Below, piece after piece: positions 1-4,068 of a stretch of DNA of 5,530 nt. Position 1 is the first letter of the stretch, and every line of letters starts with the position of its first letter. The notes under the pieces were generated by a model. The model made no database searches. It was not told the DNA's origin and saw only the letters and a list, made by a program, of their open reading frames with translations. Source of the DNA: Clostridia bacterium (GTDB lineage: Bacteria > Bacillota > Clostridia > Oscillospirales > CAG-272); assembly GCA_017621015.1 (NCBI GenBank), contig JAGAUC010000166.1, positions 1 through 5,530 on the forward strand, in the 5' to 3' direction. The position numbers were made by a program, and so were the translations under genes.

Positions 1-58
1 AAACCTTTCGTGCTTCTTTAATGTTGTTGGCAAAAACTGTGGCATGATCTACGGGCAT
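1..58 (-). CDS. Possible 5' end of a gene running off the left edge
   Basis: Reading the minus strand from an ATG at 58-56 gives 19 open codons, MPVDHATVFANNIKEARKV, to the window edge. The stretch FANNIKEARK resembles the N-terminus of XRE/Cro-type helix-turn-helix regulators, which often begin with a phenylalanine followed by N-I-K/R-x-x-R-K before the first helix. That resemblance is the only hint of function. There is no ribosome binding site before this ATG: the spacer back to the terminator is T-rich. A GAAAGG at 9-4 could instead serve a start codon just outside the window, in which case this stretch is leader sequence. The gene would lie directly downstream of the RNA and terminator at 67-188, with no separate promoter visible between them. 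Confidence 0.3.
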   Translation of the reverse strand, partial: MPVDHATVFANNIKEARKV

Positions 59-66
59 TGATAGGT

Positions 67-100
67 AAAAAGAAAACCACCCCGTGAAACACGGGGTGGT
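67..100 (-). terminator. Strong intrinsic terminator of the small RNA
   Basis: An uninterrupted 11-bp stem, ACCACCCCGTG (76-86) with CACGGGGTGGT (90-100), encloses a three-base loop. On the minus strand it is followed at once by TTTTCTTTTT (76-67, counting the last stem base). The plus-strand side has no T-run, so termination acts on minus-strand transcripts only. Together with the promoter at 194-222 it bounds a transcript of about 122 nt. It would also stop any read-through from the operon ending at 472. Confidence 0.88.
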
Positions 101-188
101 GTGAGAAGTCTACCTTAAAAGCCATAGGTTCTTCTCTGTCGTCGCGGAATTCCTCCCGACGCTGCCCAGTTACATAGGGCTAATGGCT
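67..188 (-). ncRNA. Structured small RNA of unassigned family, about 122 nt
   Basis: A consensus promoter ends at 194, so the transcript should start at about 188-187 and end in the U-tract at 75-67. The predicted 5' end coincides with the first strand of a closing stem, AAGCCAU (189-183) with AUGGCUU (125-119), extendable by two pairs past one bulged U. Inside it are two hairpins. One pairs GCCC (180-177) with GGGC (167-164). The other pairs CGUCG (161-157) with CGACG (144-140) and has a purine-rich GGAGGAAUU loop region. This makes a three-way junction. GAGAAG (136-131) is also complementary to CUUCUC (108-103), which lies outside the closing stem, so it would form a pseudoknot or an alternative fold. 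The 3' end is an 11-bp terminator hairpin. I find no 4.5S/SRP consensus, and it is too short for 6S, tmRNA or RNase P RNA. It could be a free small RNA or a leader acting on a gene beyond the left edge. Function unknown. Confidence 0.6.
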
Positions 189-193
189 TAATT

Positions 194-222
194 ATTATAT
201 CACAGGAGGTATGAAATGTCAA
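194..222 (-). promoter_or_regulatory. Consensus sigma-A promoter driving the small RNA
   Basis: On the minus strand a perfect -35 box TTGACA (222-217) is followed after exactly 17 nt by a perfect -10 box TATAAT (199-194). A TGA immediately before the -10 gives it the extended -10 form (TGn). A second TTGACA lies seven bases further upstream (229-224), and another TATAAT-like hexamer (234-229) overlaps that second box but has no properly spaced -35. Six of six matches in both boxes at optimal spacing suggests strong, probably constitutive, transcription, as expected for an abundant small RNA. Confidence 0.85.
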
Positions 223-471
223 GTGTCAATTATAGCCTAAATCAATAAGCTCACCTTTTCATCCCTAAATGCAGAGTCCCGAGGGACTTCCTACCCGGTG
301 ATAGGGTGCAGTCCATTGGAAAAGAACCTTTTGTACATTTTAGCACGTTCAACCGGCTCAAATTTTTCCTTATTTACCTTCTCCGCCATTTGTTTTTATT
401 CACGCTCGTTTACAAGGCTCTGCCCCACCGACGCCATCTGCTTGCACGCAAGAAAAAGAAGAGGCTACATA
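223..471. other. Mostly non-coding gap between the small RNA and the operon end
   Basis: This gap follows the CPBP protease gene and precedes the small-RNA promoter. It is more AT-rich than the operon. I see no convincing intrinsic terminator for the operon here: the one hairpin, AGTCC (275-279) with GGACT (284-288) around a four-base loop, has no T-run on either side, and the small CTTGC/GCAAG dyad near 441-452 is also unsupported. The only reading frame of note is the doubtful one at 291-389. The operon transcript may therefore run on until the terminator at 67-100. Confidence 0.5.
291..389 (-). CDS. Doubtful 32-codon small ORF or gene remnant
   Basis: The frame runs from ATG (389-387) to TAG (293-291) and encodes a basic peptide starting MAEKVNKEKFEPVERAKMYK and ending with RFFSNGLHPITG. 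The composition reads like real protein rather than random translation, but no good ribosome binding site precedes the ATG. The same frame is open further upstream from ATG 437 (MASVGQSLVNERE), interrupted only by a TAA at 398-396. One explanation is a decayed longer gene with a nonsense codon; another is a dispersed intergenic sequence that happens to be open. It lies about 80 bases downstream of the protease gene on the same strand, so it could be co-transcribed. I do not recognise a family. Confidence 0.28.
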   Translation of the reverse strand: MAEKVNKEKFEPVERAKMYKRFFSNGLHPITG

Positions 472-1212
472 TCACTCGGTCTTTCTTCTCATCGAAAGTG
501 CGAGATACAAGGCGTAGGAGCCGGTTATCACGGTGAGCAAAATGGCGCTGACCGTTTGCATCTTTGGCGTCACGCTTGCCTCATCCGCAAAAATGCTGAG
601 CGCGTTGAAAGCGCCGTGAGCGGCAATGCAGACAAGCAGACTTTTTGACCTGTAATACATCATCACGAACATAAAGCCCGCCGCGGTAGCGTATACCACC
701 TGAAGCAGATTAGAAAGCAGATCCGCGCCCGAGCCGTTGATCAGATTGATGATATGTCCGATACCGAAGGTCACGCTCGACACGAGGATGGCGGTCTTTA
801 CATTGTCCTTTCTCATGGCCTCAAAGAGAAGTCCGCGAAAGATGATTTCCTCCAGGAAGCCAACGCAAAGCATCGACAGAATGTAGAGCACGGCTTCCGG
901 TACACCGACATTCAAGGTCACGCCATACCAAAGATTGGCACTCAGCATAATAAGGATCGGAAGGTAGTACAGCATAGATCTTGCGGGAGCTTTGGGTGCG
1001 CAAAGCCCATAATTTGAAAGCAATCCGTTTTTCTTCAAAAACAGCAAAAGAGTTGCCGAAAGGACAATACCTATGGCAAGCGTCACCGCTTTGTCAATGC
1101 CGATTCGCGTGGAAAGCAGGTCTCCCACGGACATCAGCACACAGTAGGCAACGATCCACACCACGGCAAATCCGATTTTGCTTTTATCGTACAGCTTTTT
1201 CAACGTGTTCAT
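472..1212 (-). CDS. CPBP-family intramembrane glutamic metalloprotease
   Basis: This 246-residue integral membrane protein belongs to the CPBP (Rce1-like, formerly CAAX protease / bacteriocin-processing) family, whose members cleave or bind substrates within the membrane. All three signature motifs are intact: EEIIFR at 121-126 (EExxxR), FGIGH at 149-153 (FxxxH) and HGAFN at 199-203 (HxxxN). Glu121, Glu122, Arg126, His153, His199 and Asn203 are therefore present, and an active enzyme is plausible. Hydrophobic stretches near 13-30, 42-60, 80-92, 104-120, 139-157, 168-187 and 217-238 indicate about seven or eight membrane segments. It is the last gene of the operon and overlaps the acyltransferase gene by 29 bases. 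The start is uncertain: AGAGG (1217-1213) touches the ATG at 1212 but is nine bases from an in-frame TTG at 1203, which would give 243 residues. The substrate cannot be told; family members serve prenyl-protein processing, bacteriocin self-immunity or other roles. Confidence 0.9.
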   Translation of the reverse strand: MNTLKKLYDKSKIGFAVVWIVAYCVLMSVGDLLSTRIGIDKAVTLAIGIVLSATLLLFLKKNGLLSNYGLCAPKAPARSMLYYLPILIMLSANLWYGVTLNVGVPEAVLYILSMLCVGFLEEIIFRGLLFEAMRKDNVKTAILVSSVTFGIGHIINLINGSGADLLSNLLQVVYATAAGFMFVMMYYRSKSLLVCIAAHGAFNALSIFADEASVTPKMQTVSAILLTVITGSYALYLALSMRRKTE

Positions 1213-1963
1213 CCTCTGTTTTTCTGTTTTTAGGGTAAAGTCGCTTGGGAATATTGAGGTACGGAATGACGGTGTGCTCGGGCAGGCCTTCGGCCATATC
1301 GGTAATTGCCTTCATCATGCCGTCGCAGATCCGCCGACGCTCCTGTGCTATGGGTGTCTCGCCGGAAAAGGGGATCGGGTCTCCCAAATACATCTTTTTA
1401 AGGTCGGGGGCAATATAAAGCGGAACAAAGGCAAGCTCCTTCCCCGTTCTCCGGTAATAAAGGGCAGCCAGATCAACAAACCCCTCTTGAAAATCGCAAA
1501 GAATACGGTTATGTGCCTTATCATGCTCGGGGAAAATCACGATGCGCTTGCCGTCCTTCAGCTTGGAGACCGATTCCTTGAAGGTGCTGAGAACACGATT
1601 GTCGCGGTAGACCGCAACGGTGCGCGCATTGTTAAAGATCAGCACCGAAAGAGGCGCAATGATGTAAGAAAGCACCTTGAAAAACGGCCTCAGAGCCTTT
1701 GGCTTTTGTGACCAGAAATCCTTGTAGGCGTAAGCGGGGACCTCCTTCAGCTTCATCATCGGCGCCGCGCACCAGGTAAAGCAATCCTCGGCAAGGTAAA
1801 GCTCGCAGGCAATCGGCCCGTGAAGCTGGGCGTGATTGCCCACGATGATGCAGGGCTCATCCGAAAGCTTGTCAAGTCCAACCACCTCCATACGAGGGTA
1901 CAGTACCGAGATCACATAGCGGATGGCTCGAAAAAGCCACGGCTTCTTTCTTTGATTTTCCAA
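1184..1963 (-). CDS. PlsC-like lysophospholipid / glycerol-phosphate acyltransferase
   Basis: The product is related to the LPLAT (PlsC) superfamily, which transfers acyl chains to lysophosphatidate or similar acceptors at the cytoplasmic face of the membrane. Numbering from the TTG at 1963 (259 residues), a hydrophobic N-terminal stretch precedes motif I, NHAQLHGP (43-50). Arg120 in VAVYR is the likely motif II arginine, FPEH (144-147) is motif III, and VPLY (180-183) is motif IV. Motif I departs from the classical NHxxxxD: the aspartate position is Gly49, while the histidine is kept. Motif III has PEH where PEG is usual. I recall similar variants in clostridial homologues, so this may be a family trait rather than damage. 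The frame is also open to a TTG at 1993 that overlaps the YolD stop, but that start has a poorly spaced ribosome binding site. The TTG at 1963 has GAGGG seven bases upstream and is preferred. The gene is third in the operon. The exact substrate is unknown. Confidence 0.82.
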   Translation of the reverse strand: MENQRKKPWLFRAIRYVISVLYPRMEVVGLDKLSDEPCIIVGNHAQLHGPIACELYLAEDCFTWCAAPMMKLKEVPAYAYKDFWSQKPKALRPFFKVLSYIIAPLSVLIFNNARTVAVYRDNRVLSTFKESVSKLKDGKRIVIFPEHDKAHNRILCDFQEGFVDLAALYYRRTGKELAFVPLYIAPDLKKMYLGDPIPFSGETPIAQERRRICDGMMKAITDMAEGLPEHTVIPYLNIPKRLYPKNRKTEDEHVEKAVR

Positions 1964-1970
1964 AATTCTT

Positions 1971-1975
1971 CCCTC
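1971..1975 (-). promoter_or_regulatory. Ribosome binding site deciding the acyltransferase start
   Basis: GAGGG on the minus strand lies seven bases before the TTG at 1963-1961. The alternative upstream TTG at 1993 has only GGAG one base away, too close for good initiation. This favours the shorter, 259-residue protein. Confidence 0.55.
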
Positions 1976-1985
1976 ATCTTTCTGA

Positions 1986-2414
1986 TCATTCAAGCTCCGA
2001 AAAGAGGTCTCCCTCTATGGAGTAAATGGACGCGATCGATATCCGCCTGTCCCCGCTCAGGAAAACGGTTTGCTCGTATTCGTCAATTCGGAGAACCGTG
2101 CCTGTAACGCGAACGTAGGTGCCGCCCGATTTTCGTTTATCCGGCTCAAAGTAGGTGACAGTTACCACCTGTGCCTCGTCGATACATTCCCGAAGCAGAT
2201 TCAGCTTTTCGTTAAGCACCGTCAGCGCCTCCTCGTCAAGCTCAATGCGCGCCTCGGTGCTCCGCGCCTCCTCCAGCACCATTTCCTCATAGCCGGTGAT
2301 GGCCGCAAACGGATGAAAGCGTGCCGCGCGGTCGGTCATTGTCGGCTCGGGATATTTTTGTGAAACGTGTCGCGCCACGTAAAGAATATCCTCATACGGA
2401 AACTTCTCCGCCAT
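1986..2414 (-). CDS. YolD-like protein, partner of the Y-family polymerase
   Basis: This 142-residue soluble protein has the YolD-like signature: RAARFHPFAAITGYEE near residues 25-40, followed by a helical, acidic segment and a C-terminal beta-rich part (about 75-142) that ends ISIASIYSIEGDLFSELE. Proteins of this family are encoded next to UvrX/YqjW-type polymerases in Bacillus (the yolD-uvrX and yqjX-yqjW pairs). They are thought to act with the polymerase, perhaps in a UmuD-like accessory role, but their biochemical function is not established. The gene starts 14 bases after the polymerase stop codon. It has an excellent ribosome binding site, AAGGAGG (2427-2421), six bases before its ATG, so co-expression with the polymerase is very likely. 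No Ser/Lys self-cleavage domain of the UmuD type is evident. Confidence 0.88.
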   Translation of the reverse strand: MAEKFPYEDILYVARHVSQKYPEPTMTDRAARFHPFAAITGYEEMVLEEARSTEARIELDEEALTVLNEKLNLLRECIDEAQVVTVTYFEPDKRKSGGTYVRVTGTVLRIDEYEQTVFLSGDRRISIASIYSIEGDLFSELE

Positions 2415-2428
2415 ACGGCTCCTCCTTT

Positions 2429-3925
2429 TTATTCGTGATGTCCGCCAATGGACTTGTTTCGCTCAATGCCCGTGGCGGCCTCCTGATAGCTTGTTCCCTT
2501 CATAATGGCGTTGGGGCCAAAGCGATTTTTGATGGCGATGAGCGCCTTTTGCTTGCGCCTCTCCGTCTCCTCCTCTGCCTCCTTCTCGGCAACGCTCTCG
2601 GGGGCGTCAAAGATGGTAAGCTGCTCGCCGTGGGTGGTCGCCCTGGCCTCCTCCTCGGACAGAAGCCGATTGGCGGTGATCGTAAGCCTTCGCGTGAGCA
2701 GGCGCCTATCCAGAATGCGGTCAAAAAGCTCCAGCGTCTTTTCGGTAATTAGCCTTGTAGACGAGGTGTACCTTCCCATATTGGCCGTGCCTCTGGCGTG
2801 CTTTGGCACCTGTCTGCCGTAATAGTCGGTCGTGATATCACCGTGATATTCCGCACGGCGGTCGGAATCGGTCAGATTTTCAATGTCATATCCGACCGTC
2901 AGCACGATCTGGTCGGTCATAAGCCCTTTTTCCACCAGCTCCAAAACCAGCTTGTCTACCATTTCCAGCACAATGATCCGTGTTTCCTCAAAGGTATACG
3001 GGCGCGAGAGCACCTGCCCTGCACTTGTGCTTGTGGACTCGGGGCGGTAGGCCTTGATGCTTGCTATGTCCACCGGCTCCCATCCCCAAGCCTGGTCAAT
3101 GAGAAAAACGGCGTTCTTGCCAAATTCCCGATACAGCTTTTCCTCGTTATAGAGCGAGCACCGGGCAACGTCGCCCATGGTAAAAAGACCCAGCCGATTC
3201 AGCCGCTTGGCGGTAGCCTTGCCCACCATCCAAAAATCGGTAAGCTCGGTATGCGTCCAAAGCGTTCGGCGGTAGCTCATCATGTCAAGCTCGGCAATGC
3301 GTACGCCGTCCTTATCGGGCGGAATGTGCTTGGCCGTAGTGTCCAGCGCCACCTTACATAAATACAGATTTTCGGCAATGCCCGCCGTTGCCGTAACGCC
3401 GTAGGTCTTCAGCACGTCCTTGATCAGCATGGCGGCAAAATCGTGCGCGTTCATCTTGTAGAGCTCCAGATACTGGGTGGCGTCAATGAACACCTCGTCA
3501 ATGCTATAGGGATAAATATCGTCGATCGAAACGTATTTGAGATAGGTGGCCACGATCTTGGTACTGCATTCGCGGTAAGCCGCCATACGCGGCGGCGCAA
3601 TAATATAGTCCACGGCAAGATAGGGATTCTGCTTTAAGGCGTTGTCGTCATAGGACTTGCCGGCAAAGGGTCTTCCGCCCAGCCGCCTTCTCCTTTCGGC
3701 ATTGACCTTCCCCACCTGCTGGATCACCTCAAAAAGGCGGGCGCGCCCCGAGATGCCGTAAGCCTTAAGACTTGGCGTAACGGCAAGGCAAATGGTTTTT
3801 TCGGTCTTGGAGGAATCGGCAACGATCAGGTTGGTCGAAAGCGGATCGAGGCCGCGCGCTACGCATTCCACCGAGGCGTAGAAGGACTTCAGATCGATCG
3901 CGATATACGTTTTCTTCTTTTCCAC
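2429..3925 (-). CDS. Y-family DNA polymerase, UvrX/YqjW type (translesion synthesis)
   Basis: This 498-residue DinB/UmuC-superfamily polymerase copies damaged DNA templates. The palm holds the metal ligands: Asp11 in IDLKSFYASVE (10-20), and Asp143-Glu144 in YSIDEVFID (140-148). Tyr16, five residues after Asp11, occupies the steric-gate position that excludes ribonucleotides. A helix-hairpin-helix/thumb region (about 231-255, FWMVGKATAKRLNRLG) and a little-finger domain (about 300-420) follow. QLTIFD (435-440) resembles a beta-clamp binding motif (QLxLF). A charged coiled segment (442-462) leads to a tail, ATGIERNKSIGGHHE (484-498), typical of the UvrX/YqjW group rather than DinB. The GTG start at 3925 is set by GGAGG (3939-3935) nine bases upstream. 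It is the first gene of the operon, with a promoter at 3959-3987. Bacillus relatives are under SOS control, but I see no canonical LexA box here. The family assignment is firm; the choice of one gene name is not. Confidence 0.95.
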   Translation of the reverse strand: MEKKKTYIAIDLKSFYASVECVARGLDPLSTNLIVADSSKTEKTICLAVTPSLKAYGISGRARLFEVIQQVGKVNAERRRRLGGRPFAGKSYDDNALKQNPYLAVDYIIAPPRMAAYRECSTKIVATYLKYVSIDDIYPYSIDEVFIDATQYLELYKMNAHDFAAMLIKDVLKTYGVTATAGIAENLYLCKVALDTTAKHIPPDKDGVRIAELDMMSYRRTLWTHTELTDFWMVGKATAKRLNRLGLFTMGDVARCSLYNEEKLYREFGKNAVFLIDQAWGWEPVDIASIKAYRPESTSTSAGQVLSRPYTFEETRIIVLEMVDKLVLELVEKGLMTDQIVLTVGYDIENLTDSDRRAEYHGDITTDYYGRQVPKHARGTANMGRYTSSTRLITEKTLELFDRILDRRLLTRRLTITANRLLSEEEARATTHGEQLTIFDAPESVAEKEAEEETERRKQKALIAIKNRFGPNAIMKGTSYQEAATGIERNKSIGGHHE

Positions 3926-3958
3926 CGTTCTACACCTCCATCAAAGCTTATCGAATAC

Positions 3959-3987
3959 AGTATAACACATTTTCGCAAAAAATTCAA
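3959..3987 (-). promoter_or_regulatory. Promoter of the polymerase operon
   Basis: On the minus strand TTGAAT (3987-3982) is followed after 17 nt by TATACT (3964-3959). The -10 is preceded by TGT, giving the extended TGn form. Transcription should begin near 3952, leaving a short leader of about 27 bases before the GTG. The -35 box lies inside the left arm of the inverted repeat at 3978-4001, so a protein bound there would compete with RNA polymerase. Confidence 0.7.
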
Positions 3988-4001
3988 TCCTTTGAATTTT
4001 T
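3978..4001. repeat. Perfect 10-bp inverted repeat, candidate operator
   Basis: AAAAATTCAA (3978-3987) and TTGAATTTTT (3992-4001) are perfect reverse complements separated by TCCT. The repeat overlaps the -35 box of the minus-strand promoter and ends eight bases before the -35 box of the plus-strand promoter. It is almost purely A/T and is upstream of both transcription starts, so an RNA hairpin or terminator role is unlikely. A site for a dimeric regulator controlling both directions is the natural reading, though A/T-rich dyads also arise by chance. Confidence 0.5.
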
Positions 4002-4009
4002 ATCGGAGG

Positions 4010-4038
4010 TTGAAAAACGGATAAAAATATGATATAAT
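4010..4038 (+). promoter_or_regulatory. Sigma-A promoter of the translational GTPase gene
   Basis: TTGAAA (4010-4015) and a perfect TATAAT (4033-4038) are separated by exactly 17 nt. Transcription should start near 4045, giving a leader of only about 24 bases. That is too short for the transcription-attenuation leader known from tet(M), so regulation, if any, would be at this promoter or the adjacent inverted repeat. Confidence 0.82.
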
Positions 4039-4053
4039 TAAATAGATATGCAG

Positions 4054-4061
4054 AAAGGAGG
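4054..4061 (+). promoter_or_regulatory. Ribosome binding site that fixes a TTG start
   Basis: AAAGGAGG ends seven bases before TTG 4069-4071, ideal spacing. An in-frame ATG at 4048-4050 lies upstream of this site and only about three bases after the predicted transcription start, so it is not a credible start. The TTG also gives the short KKKITIGIL lead-in to the P-loop that is normal for this family. Confidence 0.8.
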
Positions 4062-4068
4062 AAACGCC

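Noticed and set aside
33..125. Minus-strand 35-codon frame starting MAFKVDFSHH inside the small RNA
   Set aside because: It runs through the terminator stem, has only a weak ribosome binding site, and its peptide composition is unconvincing.
208..246. Plus-strand peptide gene with GGAGG and ATG near 205-217
   Set aside because: It would encode only ten residues, has no promoter, and its GGAGG lies within the spacer of the consensus minus-strand promoter.
101..300. Remnant of an IS200/IS605 element or its guide-like RNA
   Set aside because: Structured sequence and a short plus-strand frame (MSSVNYSLNQ from 217) suggested it, but there is no transposase similarity of usable length. The minus-strand promoter and terminator explain the region better.
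298..648. Plus-strand 116-codon open frame
   Set aside because: It crosses from the intergenic gap into the antisense of the CPBP gene, lacks a good start signal and has no family features.
3945..3975. LexA/SOS box upstream of the polymerase
   Set aside because: CGAATACAGTATAA near 3953-3966 keeps only the CGAA half-site of the Gram-positive consensus CGAACRNRYGTTYG; the right half does not match.
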